Assembly: GCF_035918315.1 (NCBI RefSeq)
Contig: NZ_CP142146.1
Coordinates: 806,001 to 870,000 of the forward strand
DNA from: Vagococcus jeotgali
GTDB lineage: Bacteria > Bacillota > Bacilli > Lactobacillales > Vagococcaceae
Direction: 5' to 3'
Length of the DNA stretch: 64,000 nt
Shown here: positions 9,140-19,297 of the stretch, one piece after another
How the letters are laid out: each line of letters starts with the position of its first letter
Numbering within the stretch: the stretch's first letter is position 1
The notes under the pieces: generated by a model
The model's database searches: none
Seen by the model: only the letters and a program-made list of their open reading frames with translations
What the model was told of the DNA's origin: nothing
Position numbers and translations under genes: made by a program

Positions 9140-9855
9140 CAGAAGGTAAATCTGTATTTAAAAAAATTGGCCTATTTATTTTAGGTTTATTGATTATTCT
9201 TGCTTGGTTTTTAGTGAGTGAAATTCCCACACTTATTCTTGGGTTTTTAATGCCAGTATTTGAAAAGCCGCAACTTTTTATTAATATCTTATTAATGATT
9301 TTTTGGTTAGTTGTTTTAGTTGGAATCATTTACCTGATTTGGCGCTACTACATGAAAAAATCTGGTGATAAAAATATTAAATTATCAGGTAAAGATATTT
9401 GGCGAGCTTTTGTCATTTTTCTAGTAGGCCGAGTGATTGTCATTGTTGGTACGATTGCTATGACAATGATTTACGGGGACGGTCAAAGTCAAAATGATTT
9501 GGTTATTGAAGAGATGTTTGGACCAGATAAGCCTGTGTTTTACGTGTTACTTCTAGCTGTGGTCATTGCTATTAAGGCACCGATTTTAGAGGAGTTATTA
9601 TTTAGAGGCCTACCAACAGCCCTTTTATTTAAAAAGTCGCCAATGTGGGTTCCCATGCTATTAACTTCTCTAGTTTTCTCTAGTGCTCATTTATCAACAA
9701 ATATCATCTCTTTTGCCATGTACGCATCTCTTGGTGCTCTAATGTACTGGGCTTACGCTTCAAGGGGACGAATTATAGACTCGATGATGGTTCATTTCTT
9801 TAATAATATATTTGGAGCAATCGCACTTTTAGTTACTTATTTTTCTAGTATGTAG
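9136..9855 (+). CDS. CPBP-family intramembrane metalloprotease
   Basis: A 239-residue polytopic membrane protein (about seven hydrophobic segments) with the Abi/CAAX-protease motifs EELLFRG (152-158), FSSAH (around 187) and a late HFFNN. The paired glutamates and histidines form the metal site in this family (Rce1, MroQ, bacteriocin-immunity Abi proteins). It starts within the stop of the GalT-like gene (ATGA overlap) and is therefore probably co-translated with it. The substrate is unknown; family members process peptides or give bacteriocin self-immunity. Confidence 0.85.
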   Translation: MTEGKSVFKKIGLFILGLLIILAWFLVSEIPTLILGFLMPVFEKPQLFINILLMIFWLVVLVGIIYLIWRYYMKKSGDKNIKLSGKDIWRAFVIFLVGRVIVIVGTIAMTMIYGDGQSQNDLVIEEMFGPDKPVFYVLLLAVVIAIKAPILEELLFRGLPTALLFKKSPMWVPMLLTSLVFSSAHLSTNIISFAMYASLGALMYWAYASRGRIIDSMMVHFFNNIFGAIALLVTYFSSM

Positions 9856-9856
9856 T

Positions 9857-9920
9857 AGGATAAAACCTTTCGATAAACTAATTTTCATTAGTTTGTTAAA
9901 GGGTTCTATCCTTTTTTTTG
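9857..9920 (+). terminator. Terminator after CPBP gene
   Basis: AGGATA (9857) pairs with TATCCT (9907-9912). The arms enclose further pairing (ACTAAT with ATTAGT) and are followed by a T8 run. Confidence 0.7.
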
Positions 9921-9995
9921 TAGTGAATTCTATCTGAAAGAATGGAAAATATGATACAATGGAACGGAAAATGTAAATGAAGGATGGGTAAAAAA

Positions 9996-10724
9996 ATGAC
10001 AATCCTATGTATGGAAACTTCCAATAAAACATTAAGTGTGGCTTTAGGAACAAAGGATAAACCTTTAGCAACTTACACTAGTCAAAAGGGTATTAACCAT
10101 AGTTTAACTTTAATGCCAGCTATTGATTTTTTAGTAGCAGAAAATAATCTAACACCGCAAGATTTAACAGGAGTTGTTGTTGCAAAAGGTCCAGGCTCAT
10201 ACACAGGTCTTAGAATAGGGATGACAACAGCTAAAACATTAAGTTGGACTTTAAATATACCTATGTATGCTGTATCTACTCTTGCATTAATTGCATCCAA
10301 TGGTGATAAAACAGCTGACTTGATTATTCCTTTAATTGATGCGAGAAGGCAAAGTGTGTTTACTGGTGCTTATAAATGGGAAGAGGATCAGTTAGTTTCT
10401 GTTATGTCAGATAAATATATAAGTCTAGAGGACTGGCTAGAAGAATTAGGTGAGATAGAGCAAACTATCTGTTTTGTATCTGAGGATATTTCAAACCTAT
10501 TACAACAATTAGAGCCTTTCATTAATGATAAACAAGCTACTATTATTATTAAACCAGTAGAGGCAAGTCATTTACTTGATTTTGTTTCAGAAACAACACG
10601 AGTTTATGATGTAGAAGCTATAACACCTACTTATTTAAAACGTGTAGAAGCTGAAGAGAAGTGGTTAGAACAGCAAAAAGGTGACTCTATTAATACTAAT
10701 GACTATGTCACTCGTGTTGAGTAG
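9996..10724 (+). CDS. tsaB: tRNA t6A biosynthesis protein TsaB
   Basis: A partner of TsaD and TsaE in making threonylcarbamoyladenosine at position 37 of ANN-decoding tRNAs. It has an ASKHA fold; MTILCMETSNKTLSVAL at the N-terminus and VVAKGPGSYTGLRIGM are the diagnostic stretches. An ATG lies 12 bases upstream, but AAGGATGGG (9980-9988) is well placed for 9996, giving 242 residues. A TATGATACAAT promoter-like sequence sits at 9950-9960. It opens a tight cluster tsaB-rimI-GNAT-tsaD, the usual Lactobacillales arrangement. Confidence 0.93.
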   Translation: MTILCMETSNKTLSVALGTKDKPLATYTSQKGINHSLTLMPAIDFLVAENNLTPQDLTGVVVAKGPGSYTGLRIGMTTAKTLSWTLNIPMYAVSTLALIASNGDKTADLIIPLIDARRQSVFTGAYKWEEDQLVSVMSDKYISLEDWLEELGEIEQTICFVSEDISNLLQQLEPFINDKQATIIIKPVEASHLLDFVSETTRVYDVEAITPTYLKRVEAEEKWLEQQKGDSINTNDYVTRVE

Positions 10725-10741
10725 AGAAAGTAGGCAAAAGT

Positions 10742-11200
10742 ATGCAGATAAAAGAGGTAACTGTTGAACGTGCCAAAGTGAGTGACATATTATCATTACA
10801 AAAAATATTAAAAGAGGTTTATGCTGGTAAATCTCCATGGAGTACTACAGTATTTTGGGTAGAATTAAGTAAGAAAAAATATGGTTGCTATTTAAAAGCC
10901 ATTTACCAAGATGAGATTATTGGTTTTGCCGGTATTCGTGTTGAGGTAGAAGATGCTCATATTACAAATATTGCCGTATCGACAAAGTATCAGTCAAAAG
11001 CGGTTGGAAGACTTTTATTAGATCAGCTGAAATTAGAAGCTAAAGAATTGGACTGCTACAGTATGTCTTTAGAAGTAAGAGCATCTAATAGCAAAGCAAT
11101 TAGTATGTATAAAAAATATGGATTTAAACAAATGGCTATAAAAAAAGAATACTATAAAGATGGCAAAGAAGATGCTGTTGAAATGTTTATGAGGATATAA
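10742..11200 (+). CDS. rimI: RimI-like ribosomal-protein alanine acetyltransferase
   Basis: A 152-residue GNAT acetyltransferase. The acetyl-CoA binding segment is VSTKYQSKAVGRLLLD, and the family C-terminal pattern LEVRASNSKAISMYKKYGF followed by YY..GKEDAVEMF is that of RimI, which acetylates the N-terminus of ribosomal protein bS18. It is preceded by tsaB and followed after 1 base by a second RimI-like protein. Only one of the two need be the bS18 enzyme. Confidence 0.75.
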   Translation: MQIKEVTVERAKVSDILSLQKILKEVYAGKSPWSTTVFWVELSKKKYGCYLKAIYQDEIIGFAGIRVEVEDAHITNIAVSTKYQSKAVGRLLLDQLKLEAKELDCYSMSLEVRASNSKAISMYKKYGFKQMAIKKEYYKDGKEDAVEMFMRI

Positions 11201-11201
11201 G

Positions 11202-11624
11202 ATGACTGAATTAGGAAAAAAACTATTTAATATTAGCCAAGCTGCTTTTAAGTACGGTAGTCCCTGGAAGCTTGAGCAATTTAACGAGCAACTTAGCCAG
11301 CCATCACTTAGGTGTCTTACTGTATCAGAAGATGGTGTCATAGTTGGATTTAGCTTATGGCAATGCACGTTAGATGAGGCAGAGCTGTTATTGATTGCTG
11401 TGACACCAAGTTTTCAAGGTCAAAAAAAAGGCAAGGAATTAATGAGAAAATCTTTTATAGAACTAAGAGAACAAGGTATTAGAGTTCTTTTTTTTGAAGT
11501 AAGGAAGAGTAATCAAGTTGCTATTAGTTTTTATCAATCTTTTGGCTTTGAAAAAGTTGGAATGAGGAAAAAATATTATCATTATCCTGTTGAAGATGCT
11601 GTGATAATGTCATTAGAACTGTAG
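11202..11624 (+). CDS. Second RimI-like GNAT acetyltransferase
   Basis: A 140-residue GNAT protein starting 1 base after the preceding gene, so coupled to it. [15 protein letters not shown] is the acetyl-CoA loop, and [20 protein letters not shown] with [12 protein letters not shown] matches the RimI C-terminal signature at least as well as its neighbour. Duplicated RimI-like genes between tsaB and tsaD are known in enterococci and relatives. Which one modifies bS18 cannot be told. Confidence 0.75.
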   Translation: MTELGKKLFNISQAAFKYGSPWKLEQFNEQLSQPSLRCLTVSEDGVIVGFSLWQCTLDEAELLLIAVTPSFQGQKKGKELMRKSFIELREQGIRVLFFEVRKSNQVAISFYQSFGFEKVGMRKKYYHYPVEDAVIMSLEL

Positions 11625-11635
11625 GAGGTAAAAGT

Positions 11636-12655
11636 GTGGAAGTAGATAAAGATATATACATACTGGCTATAGAAAGTAGTTGTGATGAGACTAGTGTAGC
11701 AGTAGTAAAAAATGGTAAAGAAGTATTATCCAATATTGTGGCATCTCAAATTAACAGTCACAAACGTTTTGGAGGTGTCGTGCCAGAGGTAGCTAGTCGT
11801 CATCATGTGGAGCAAATTATTGATTGTATGCAGCTTGCTCTAAGTGAAGCAGATATAAGTGTTGAAGAGTTGACAGCAGTAGCAGTAACTCAAGGTCCAG
11901 GCTTAGTGGGATCTCTTTTAATTGGTGTTAGTGCAGCTAAGACTTTTGCTTGGGCCAATCACTTACCTCTCATTCCAGTTAATCATATGGCAGGTCATAT
12001 CTATGCAGCTCAAATTGTATCAGAGATGACGTTTCCTTTGATGGCTCTTTTAGTTAGTGGAGGGCATACAGAATTAGTCTATATGAAAAATCACGGTGAA
12101 TATGAGATTATTGGAGAAACAAGAGATGATGCAGCTGGGGAAGCATATGATAAAGTGGGTCGGGTGATGGGACTGACATATCCAAGTGGTAAAGAAATTG
12201 ATGAATTAGCTCATCAAGGTAGTGACATATACGGATTTCCAAGAGCGATGATGAAGGAAGATCATTATGATTTTAGTTTTAGTGGTTTAAAGAGTTCTTT
12301 TATTAACCTTTATCATAATGCTAAACAGCGTGAAGAAGAGTTATCTATTGTTGATTTATCTGCTAGCTTTCAGCAAAGTGTCATTGATGTTTTGGTAAGT
12401 AAAACAGTTAAGGCTTGTCAAGAGTATCAAGTGAAGCAGTTAATCCTTGCAGGCGGTGTGGCTGCGAATAAAGGACTTAAAAAAGAGATGGAAGATGTGT
12501 TGGCAAAAACACTACCATCTGTTGAATTAATAGTACCACCATTAAATTTATGTGGTGATAATGCTGCTATGATTGGAGCAGCAGGTTATACGGAGTATAT
12601 GAAAAACAACTTTGGCCAGTGGTCATTAAATGCTAAACCTAGTATGACTCTTTAA
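11636..12655 (+). CDS. tsaD: tRNA threonylcarbamoyltransferase TsaD
   Basis: Transfers the threonylcarbamoyl group to A37 of tRNA in complex with TsaB/TsaE. A 339-residue ASKHA protein with [13 protein letters not shown] at the N-terminus, the metal-binding HMAGH (residues about 112-116), LVSGGHTEL, and [13 protein letters not shown] and [11 protein letters not shown] near the end. GTG start with AGGAGG seven bases upstream. It ends the tsa cluster. Confidence 0.95.
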   Translation: MEVDKDIYILAIESSCDETSVAVVKNGKEVLSNIVASQINSHKRFGGVVPEVASRHHVEQIIDCMQLALSEADISVEELTAVAVTQGPGLVGSLLIGVSAAKTFAWANHLPLIPVNHMAGHIYAAQIVSEMTFPLMALLVSGGHTELVYMKNHGEYEIIGETRDDAAGEAYDKVGRVMGLTYPSGKEIDELAHQGSDIYGFPRAMMKEDHYDFSFSGLKSSFINLYHNAKQREEELSIVDLSASFQQSVIDVLVSKTVKACQEYQVKQLILAGGVAANKGLKKEMEDVLAKTLPSVELIVPPLNLCGDNAAMIGAAGYTEYMKNNFGQWSLNAKPSMTL

Positions 12656-12766
12656 CAAAAAACTAACAATAATGAATGATTTAAGTGGTTATTTTTTTGA
12701 TTAATAGTTATTAAAAAAGAGTGGACTAGATGTGACATTAAAATAAGAGAAAGTAGTGTGACTTTT

Positions 12767-13570
12767 ATGAACAATCAACCCATTGGCTTTTTAGATTCAG
12801 GTGTAGGTGGTCTAACTGTTGTGAAAGAATCCCTAAAACAATTACCTAATGAAACAGTTTATTATGTGGGAGATACAAAACGTTGCCCTTACGGATCACG
12901 ACCTGTTGAAGAAATTCGTGAATTTACTTGGGAGATGGTTGAATTTTTAGTTAAAAAGGGAGTTAAAATGATTGTGATTGCCTGTAATACGGCAACTGCA
13001 GTCACTTTAGAAGAAATCAAAAAAACGTTGAAAATTCCTGTTATTGGTGTCATTATTCCAGGATCAATAGCAGCTCTTCGTGTGACACAAACTCAAAGAA
13101 TTGGTGTAATTGGAACAGAAGGAACTATTCATAGTGGGCAATACCCAAAAGCGATTTTAAGTAAATATAAAAATGCTAATGTTTTTGGTCTTGCTTGTCC
13201 TAAGTTTGTACCTCTTGTTGAAAGCGGTGAATATCGTTCGGAAAAAGCCCGTGAGGTTGTAGAGGAAACTCTAAAAGAGATGACAGAACATAACATTGAT
13301 ACGTTAGTAATGGGATGTACTCACTACCCTTTATTAAAACCTTTAATTCAAGATGCTATGGGTGAGAGTGTGACTTTAGTTAATCCAGGTTCTGAAACGG
13401 TTAGTGAAGCTAGCATGTTACTAGATTATTATGAAATACCAGCTGAGCAGAATACTGATCAGATGCAACACCGTTTTTATACAACAGGTGAAGTTGAAAC
13501 ATTTAGAGAAATTAGCTCATCGTGGTTACCGTTAGATGATATTCATATTGAACACATAGACTTAGGATAG
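12767..13570 (+). CDS. murI: Glutamate racemase
   Basis: Supplies D-glutamate for peptidoglycan. A 267-residue protein with [10 protein letters not shown] (first catalytic Asp), CNTATA (first catalytic Cys) and GCTHYPLL (second catalytic Cys). The start is uncertain: GTG 12758 would add three residues, and neither has a strong ribosome site; ATG 12767 gives the N-terminus usual for the family. It is followed closely by the rph-rdgB fusion, phosphoesterase and CBS genes, a common Firmicute neighbourhood. Confidence 0.93.
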   Translation: MNNQPIGFLDSGVGGLTVVKESLKQLPNETVYYVGDTKRCPYGSRPVEEIREFTWEMVEFLVKKGVKMIVIACNTATAVTLEEIKKTLKIPVIGVIIPGSIAALRVTQTQRIGVIGTEGTIHSGQYPKAILSKYKNANVFGLACPKFVPLVESGEYRSEKAREVVEETLKEMTEHNIDTLVMGCTHYPLLKPLIQDAMGESVTLVNPGSETVSEASMLLDYYEIPAEQNTDQMQHRFYTTGEVETFREISSSWLPLDDIHIEHIDLG

Positions 13571-13581
13571 GAGTGATAATA

Positions 13582-14934
13582 ATGAGACATGATGGTCGAA
13601 AAAACACAGCAATAAGAGATGTATCTTTTGAGACGGACTATTTACTTTACCCAGAAGGTTCTGTTTTAGTGACTTTTGGTCAAACAAAAGTCATTGTGAA
13701 TGCAACAGTGGAAGCGCACGTTCCTCCATTCTTACGAGATACAGGAACTGGTTGGGTAACGGCTGAGTATAGTATGTTACCACGAGCAACTCACACAAGA
13801 AATCGCCGTGAAAGTTCAAAAGGTAAAGTAACAGGTAGAACAATGGAAATTCAGCGATTAATTGGTCGCTCTTTGCGTTCTGTTATTGATCTTGAAAAAC
13901 TAGGTGAGCGTTCTATTGTAGTAGATTGTGATGTGATTCAAGCTGATGGTGGGACAAGAACAGCTAGTATTACTGGTGCTTTTATTGCTATGACTTTAGC
14001 AGTTAATACTTTAATTGAAAATGGTGAACTAACTAGCAATCCGGTTAAAGAACATCTAGCAGCAGTGAGTGTTGGTAAATTACCATCAGGAGAACTAGTC
14101 ACAGATTTAGATTATATTGAAGACTCTAGTGCCGATGTAGATTGTAATGTGGTGATGACAGAGTCTATGCAATTAGTAGAAATTCAAGGAACAGGTGAAG
14201 AAGCTACTTTTTCAAGGAAAGAATTAAATGAATTATTAGATTTAGCAGAAACAAGTATCAAAGAATTAATTCATCTTCAAAAACAAGCTTTGTCATTTAG
14301 AAACATGGAAGAAAATCAATCATCTGACATAGCTCAAAATGAAATTTTAGTGGCGACAAAAAATGTTGGAAAAGCAAAAGAGTTTGAGGCGATCTTTGCT
14401 CAAAAAGGCTATCAGGTGACCACATTACTTGACTACCCGGAAATTGAGGATGTAGAAGAGACGGGGAAAACTTTCGAAGAAAATGCTAGACTTAAAGCAG
14501 AGGTGATTGCCAACAAGCTAAACAGAATAGTTTTAGCAGATGATTCAGGACTAAAAGTTGATGCTCTAGGTGGTCAACCAGGTGTGTATTCAGCTAGATT
14601 TGCTGGAGAAATGAAGAGTGACGCAGCTAATAATGCAAAATTACTTCATGAGTTAACAGGCATTGAAAAGGAAAAGCGCACAGCTCAGTTTCACTGTACA
14701 CTAGCCTTAGCAAGTCCTAATAAAGAAACCCTAATCGTGACAGGAGAAGTTCCTGGTATCATAGGGACGATTCCTCGAGGTGATAATGGCTTTGGTTACG
14801 ACCCATTATTTTTTGTACCAGAGATGGATAAAACAATGGCAGAATTAACAAGTGTTGAAAAAAATGAAATCAGTCATAGAGCTATGGCGATTGTTGAACT
14901 TGATTCTAAGCTAGATGACTGGCTAGGAGAGTAG
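13582..14934 (+). CDS. rph-rdgB: Bifunctional RNase PH / XTP-dITP pyrophosphatase
   Basis: A fusion of 450 residues. Residues 1-240 are RNase PH, a phosphorolytic 3'-exonuclease for tRNA ends ([45 protein letters not shown]). Residues about 255-450 are RdgB/HAM1, which hydrolyses ITP, XTP and dITP ([54 protein letters not shown]). Separate proteins in many bacteria, they are joined in several Lactobacillales. AGGAG at 13569-13573 favours ATG 13582 over GTG 13573. No frameshift at the junction. Confidence 0.93.
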   Translation: MRHDGRKNTAIRDVSFETDYLLYPEGSVLVTFGQTKVIVNATVEAHVPPFLRDTGTGWVTAEYSMLPRATHTRNRRESSKGKVTGRTMEIQRLIGRSLRSVIDLEKLGERSIVVDCDVIQADGGTRTASITGAFIAMTLAVNTLIENGELTSNPVKEHLAAVSVGKLPSGELVTDLDYIEDSSADVDCNVVMTESMQLVEIQGTGEEATFSRKELNELLDLAETSIKELIHLQKQALSFRNMEENQSSDIAQNEILVATKNVGKAKEFEAIFAQKGYQVTTLLDYPEIEDVEETGKTFEENARLKAEVIANKLNRIVLADDSGLKVDALGGQPGVYSARFAGEMKSDAANNAKLLHELTGIEKEKRTAQFHCTLALASPNKETLIVTGEVPGIIGTIPRGDNGFGYDPLFFVPEMDKTMAELTSVEKNEISHRAMAIVELDSKLDDWLGE

Positions 14935-14939
14935 TAATC

Positions 14940-15461
14940 ATGAAATATTTAGTTGTGAGTGATAACCATGGTAATAGAGATTGTTTAATTGATATTGAAA
15001 ATAAATGGCAAAATAAAGTGGATTATATGTTTCATTGTGGTGATTCAGAGCTTGATCCATTTGATAATATTTGGGAAGTATATAATGTAGTCAAAGGTAA
15101 TTGTGATTATGATTCTGAGTATCAAGTAAAAAAAGTCATTGATACAGGGCAAGATGTTGTCTTTTTAACTCATGGACATCTATTTAATGTTAATGTTGCT
15201 ATGGAACACTTACTTTCTAGTGCAAAAGAGGCTGGGGCTAATATTGTTTTATATGGACATACACATAAACTTGGTGTAGAAAAAAGACAAGGTATTCTCT
15301 TTTTAAATCCAGGAAGTATATCTCAGCCTAGAGGACGATTTAGTCATTTAAAAACTTATGCTATAATTGAACATAGAACTGATGGGATTCATGTTGATTA
15401 TTATAATGAACAACATGAAGTACAACCTGATTTAAGTTTTTTCTTTCCAAACGATAAGTGA
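14940..15461 (+). CDS. YfcE-type metallophosphoesterase
   Basis: A 173-residue calcineurin-like phosphoesterase of the YfcE/MJ0936 group. Metal-binding motifs occur in order: SDNHGN, HCGDSE, GNCDYD, THGH and YGHTHKLG. It starts 5 bases after the rdgB part and is probably in the murI operon. Family members act on phosphodiesters; the natural substrate is unknown. Confidence 0.9.
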   Translation: MKYLVVSDNHGNRDCLIDIENKWQNKVDYMFHCGDSELDPFDNIWEVYNVVKGNCDYDSEYQVKKVIDTGQDVVFLTHGHLFNVNVAMEHLLSSAKEAGANIVLYGHTHKLGVEKRQGILFLNPGSISQPRGRFSHLKTYAIIEHRTDGIHVDYYNEQHEVQPDLSFFFPNDK

Positions 15462-15484
15462 GTTAAACAAATGGAGTGATGGAG

Positions 15485-15961
15485 ATGATTGGAAATACAG
15501 TCAAGAAGATGTTATTAGAAAATGAATCGGATTTTTTAATTGTGGCAGATAATGTGGCTACCTTATCAGAAGACAATACTTTAGAACATGCTTTACTTGT
15601 TTTAACCAATATTGGATATAGTCGTATTCCGGTTTTAAATAAACAAGGTCAACTTATGGGACAAATTTCACTAGATCAAGTGGTTTCACAAATGTTTGAT
15701 ATTGAGAGTTTAAATCCTGAAAAGTTAGATAGTATGACAGTTGGTGAAGTCATGGATAGACAAGCATGTTCAATTCAAATGCCTTTTAATATTGAAAAAA
15801 TATTAAACCAACTAGTTGATTTCAACTTTGTACCAGTGGTGGATAAGCAAGATGTTTTCTTAGGAATTGTGACAAGAAAAGAAATATTAAAATCAGTTAA
15901 TTATCTAGCCCATGAATTAGAATCTCAGTATGAATTAGTAGAGCTTTTCGAGCAAGATTAA
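15485..15961 (+). CDS. cbpB: CBS-domain protein, CbpB/YkuL type
   Basis: A 158-residue protein of two CBS domains (residues about 15-75 and 85-150), with FLIVADNVATLSEDNTLEHAL and YSRIPVLNKQGQ as typical segments. Homologues in Bacillus, Listeria and Streptococcus bind cyclic di-AMP and, in the apo form, activate the Rel (p)ppGpp synthetase. Of the ATGs at 15479 and 15485, the GGAG at 15473-15476 fits the second better. The symbol rests on family resemblance only. Confidence 0.75.
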   Translation: MIGNTVKKMLLENESDFLIVADNVATLSEDNTLEHALLVLTNIGYSRIPVLNKQGQLMGQISLDQVVSQMFDIESLNPEKLDSMTVGEVMDRQACSIQMPFNIEKILNQLVDFNFVPVVDKQDVFLGIVTRKEILKSVNYLAHELESQYELVELFEQD

Positions 15962-15977
15962 GAGAGGAGCATGGATA

Positions 15978-17117
15978 ATGGTAGAAGTATCACCTATGTT
16001 ACTTAAGCAAATCAGACGTGATTTGCACCAAATACCTGAGATTGGTTTAAAAGAAATTAAAACGCAACAATATTTATTAGATTATTTAAACACCTTACCT
16101 CAAGATAATTTAGAGATTAAAACAGATAACACAGCTATTTTAGTTAGAATTAAGGGCAGTAATCCAACTAAAACAATCGGTTATAGAACGGACATAGATG
16201 CTCTTCCCATTACTGAGGCAACTGGCCTTGATTTTACATCAGTACACCAAGATGTGATGCATGCGTGTGGGCATGATTTTCATATGACGATTGCTTTAGG
16301 CATAATAACTGAGTTAATTCAATGTGATTTAACAGATGATATACTATTTTTCTTCCAACCTGCTGAAGAAAATATGAGTGGGGCGAAAATTTATACAGAC
16401 AATGGTTTTCTTGATTTAAAGCAAGTTGATGAGTTTTATGGCCTACATGTTCATCCTGGATTAGAAGTAGGAGATATTGCGACGTCAAAATCAACCCTTT
16501 TTGCAGGAGCTTGTCGGTTTAATGTAACATTTATAGGAAAAGAAAGTCATGCAGCCTTTCCTCATGAGGGTAATGATATGATTGTTGCAGCAACTAGTTT
16601 TATTCAGCAAGCCCAAAGCATATTAAGTCGAAGTATCGATCCTATGGAAAGTGCTGTGATTACTTTTGGTGAAATTCATGGTGGTGTGGCAGATAATGTT
16701 GTAGCAGGGTGCGTTAATACAACTGGAACAATTAGAACACTAACACATGAAACAAACGACTTAGTTTTAAATCGTTTTAAAGAGATTACTCTTGGTACCG
16801 AGCTCACGTATAATTGTGAGATTGTACTTGAGCTTGATCAAATGGGTTATGTACCAGTAGTGAATGATGAAAAACTAGCGACAGAATTCATTGAGTTCTT
16901 CAACCAATCAAATGAGTTAAATTGTTTAGAAGTTGATCCAGTTATGACTGCAGAGGATTTTGGTTATATTTTAAGAGAAGTACCTGGTGTCATGTTTTGG
17001 TTAGGTGTGGATAGTGAATATGGTTTACATCATGCTAAATTTAATCCAAAAGAAGAGGCACTACATTTAGTTGTATCTGAGATGTCAGAATTTTTAAAAA
17101 ATAGAGGCAACTCATAA
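15978..17117 (+). CDS. M20-family deacetylase (N-acetyldiaminopimelate deacetylase-like)
   Basis: A 379-residue zinc amidohydrolase of the M20/YkuR type. Metal and catalytic motifs are RTDIDALPI, HACGHDFHMTIALG, QPAEE, GLHVHP and MTAEDFGY. In Bacillales the closest paralogue removes the acetyl group from N-acetyl-LL-diaminopimelate in lysine and cell-wall synthesis, but there dapH/dapD is adjacent. Here no dap gene is adjacent, so another acyl-amino-acid substrate is possible. AGGAG eight bases before ATG 15978. Confidence 0.75.
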   Translation: MVEVSPMLLKQIRRDLHQIPEIGLKEIKTQQYLLDYLNTLPQDNLEIKTDNTAILVRIKGSNPTKTIGYRTDIDALPITEATGLDFTSVHQDVMHACGHDFHMTIALGIITELIQCDLTDDILFFFQPAEENMSGAKIYTDNGFLDLKQVDEFYGLHVHPGLEVGDIATSKSTLFAGACRFNVTFIGKESHAAFPHEGNDMIVAATSFIQQAQSILSRSIDPMESAVITFGEIHGGVADNVVAGCVNTTGTIRTLTHETNDLVLNRFKEITLGTELTYNCEIVLELDQMGYVPVVNDEKLATEFIEFFNQSNELNCLEVDPVMTAEDFGYILREVPGVMFWLGVDSEYGLHHAKFNPKEEALHLVVSEMSEFLKNRGNS

Positions 17118-17123
17118 TTAATA

Positions 17124-17172
17124 AAAAGGTCCTCCAATCAGTCTACATAGCGACTGATTGGAGGACTTTTTT
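17124..17172. terminator. Strong bidirectional terminator
   Basis: A perfect 15-bp stem (GTCCTCCAATCAGTC, 17129-17143, with its complement 17152-17166), flanked by A-run and T-run. It serves the M20 gene on the plus strand and the VanZ-like gene on the minus strand. Confidence 0.92.
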
Positions 17173-17719
17173 ATCCGAACATGAAGACACTTGAAAATGA
17201 AATACCCAAATAAACTAGCCAATCTAAGTTTTTGCCATCTCCTCTTCTAACATCCCATGTTAAGCTCCATTTAGCAATTACCTAACCAATTAAGACACCT
17301 ATTGTATTCATAATGACATCATTAATATCACTATATCTGTATAAAGTAAATAGTTGTCCAGCTTCGATAATCAGTGAAAATAATACACCCAAAATAAGAA
17401 TAGGAGCAAAGTAATTGAAGGTTTCCCACATAATCGTTAACAATAGACCTAAGGGAATAAAGGCCAAAATATTTAAAAATGTAGACATATCTACACCTTG
17501 ATCGAACGGTATCCATAAAATATCTGGATTAAAGAGTGACTGACCAGTCTCGCTTACGCGCCTAAATTCACTAATCGAAGGAAAACCAACAACTTCACCA
17601 AGTAGAAGAGTGATATAACTAATAAAGAAAGCACTACAAAAACAATAAGCTGTTGTAACAGTATCCCTGTACCACCATAGATAAACTAGTAATGCCCCTA
17701 AACTCATTAAAATTACCAT
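17171..17719 (-). pseudogene. VanZ-family membrane protein with internal TAG
   Basis: The intact reading frame runs from 17719 to a TAG at 17282-17284 (145 residues) and shows VanZ features: several hydrophobic helices, ILAFIPLGLLL, LIIEAGQLF and YSDINDVIMNTIGVLIG. The same frame continues past the TAG for another 36 codons (VIAKWSLTWDVRRG and so on) to a TAA at 17171-17173, directly at the shared terminator. TAG differs by one base from the Tyr codons TAT and TAC, and Tyr is frequent at this place (LIGY). The natural gene therefore probably ended at 17171 and has acquired a nonsense change. The 145-residue product may still be stable. Role unknown; VanZ proteins can give teicoplanin or lipoglycopeptide resistance. 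Confidence 0.6.
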
Positions 17720-17903
17720 AACAATCTTCCTTTGTATTTATCATTAGCCCTAGCATAACAAAATATATTAAAATGAAAATGGTACTTGAGTCTGATTTAT
17801 TAACTACTCAAAAGGAAAAAAGGTAAATTTGGCTGAAAAACTTCTCTTTTTTAGTCACATCATCTTAGCTAATCAATTTAGAGAGCTAATTGTTTGGAAG
17901 CAA

Positions 17904-19175
17904 TTAGTATTTAAAGTAGCTTGAAATTTCTGCAGCGTGTTTACCTGCTACAAATCCAGTACAAAAGGCTGCTGTAATGTTATAACCTCCTGTGTAACCA
18001 TTAATATCTAGTAATTCACCGACAAAGAATAAACCACTGACTAACTTACTCTCCATTGATTTTGGATTAATTTCTTTTAGAGAGATACCACCGCCTGTAA
18101 CAAAAGACTTATCTATGGGATAAGTTTTATAAACAGTAAAACGCATATCCTTTAACTCGTGAGTTAGTTGTTCAATTTGAGTTTCTGTGACTTGTTTAAA
18201 TGGTAATTGGTTATCTATTTTAACTCGGTTTAATAAAAATTCTAAATATCTCTCAGGAATTAATTTTCTCAAGGCGTTCTTAATTGATTTGCTACTTTCT
18301 GTTTGTTGGATATTTAATATCTCTTGTTTTAACTTATCTTCTTCCTTATTAGGGAATAAATCTAAAGACATACTCACATCTCTAGCTCCCTTATCTAGTT
18401 GTTGATTAACAAACATACTACAACGAAGAGCAGCTGGACCTGAGATACCAAAATGAGTGAACAGAGCATCCATTTCGTGAGTCACAACCACTTTATCTTT
18501 GTCATCTAGAACACTAAGTCCAATATCACGTAAAGAAAGTCCTTGTAACTCTTTACTTTGAATAAAAGTATCTTGGCTAAGTAAAGGAGATTCTGTTGCA
18601 AATAAAGGTGTCACACTATGCCCAAGTTTTTTAGCTAATTTATACCCATCACCAGTAGAACCAGTATATTGGAATGTTTTACCACCAGTTGCTAAAATGA
18701 CACAAGGTGCCTGGATTACTTCACTGGTATCTGTTTTGACACCGGTAACTTGTCCGTTATCAGTTAGAATTGTTTTAACAGTAGTTTTCATTTTCAATTC
18801 AACACCTAATTCATTTAACCTCTGTGCTAAACCATTAACAATGGCTTTTGACGAGTTGGCAACAGGAAACATTCTCCCGTGGTCTTCTTCTTTTAAATGA
18901 ACACCTTGTCCTTCGAAAAATTCCATAATATTATAATTATTGAATTGGGAAAACGTGCTATATAAAAATTTTCCATTTCCTGGAATAAAGGAAATAATAT
19001 CTTCTGGTGGACGATTATTTGTGACATTACATCTACCACCGCCTGTTAAGCGTAATTTTTTACCTAACATTTTATTTTTATCAATAATTAAGACATTAGC
19101 GCCACTCTCAGCAGCTGAAACAGCAGCCATCATACCACTTGTTCCCCCGCCAATGACGATTACATCTATAGTCAT
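17904..19175 (-). CDS. HI0933-type FAD-dependent oxidoreductase
   Basis: A 423-residue flavoprotein of the YhiN/HI0933 (aminoacetone oxidase-like) family. The FAD-binding motif VIVIGGGTSGMMAAVSAA is at the N-terminus, followed by KKLRLTGGGRCNVTN, VILATGG, and the C-terminal GGISLKEI and FFVGELLDINGYTGGYN. The ATG at 19173-19175 has AAAGGAG eight bases upstream; GTG codons upstream are less well placed. The gene is divergent from gdhA. Its physiological reaction is not established. Confidence 0.88.
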   Translation of the reverse strand: MTIDVIVIGGGTSGMMAAVSAAESGANVLIIDKNKMLGKKLRLTGGGRCNVTNNRPPEDIISFIPGNGKFLYSTFSQFNNYNIMEFFEGQGVHLKEEDHGRMFPVANSSKAIVNGLAQRLNELGVELKMKTTVKTILTDNGQVTGVKTDTSEVIQAPCVILATGGKTFQYTGSTGDGYKLAKKLGHSVTPLFATESPLLSQDTFIQSKELQGLSLRDIGLSVLDDKDKVVVTHEMDALFTHFGISGPAALRCSMFVNQQLDKGARDVSMSLDLFPNKEEDKLKQEILNIQQTESSKSIKNALRKLIPERYLEFLLNRVKIDNQLPFKQVTETQIEQLTHELKDMRFTVYKTYPIDKSFVTGGGISLKEINPKSMESKLVSGLFFVGELLDINGYTGGYNITAAFCTGFVAGKHAAEISSYFKY

Positions 19176-19297
19176 GCTCACCACTCCTTTACGATTATGA
19201 CTAAGTTTACCACAACTAACTAAAAATTCTAGCTAAGTATTTTTGATATAATTAAAAAATAGTTTATACTGAATATAATTATAAAGGAGTGTTGTAT

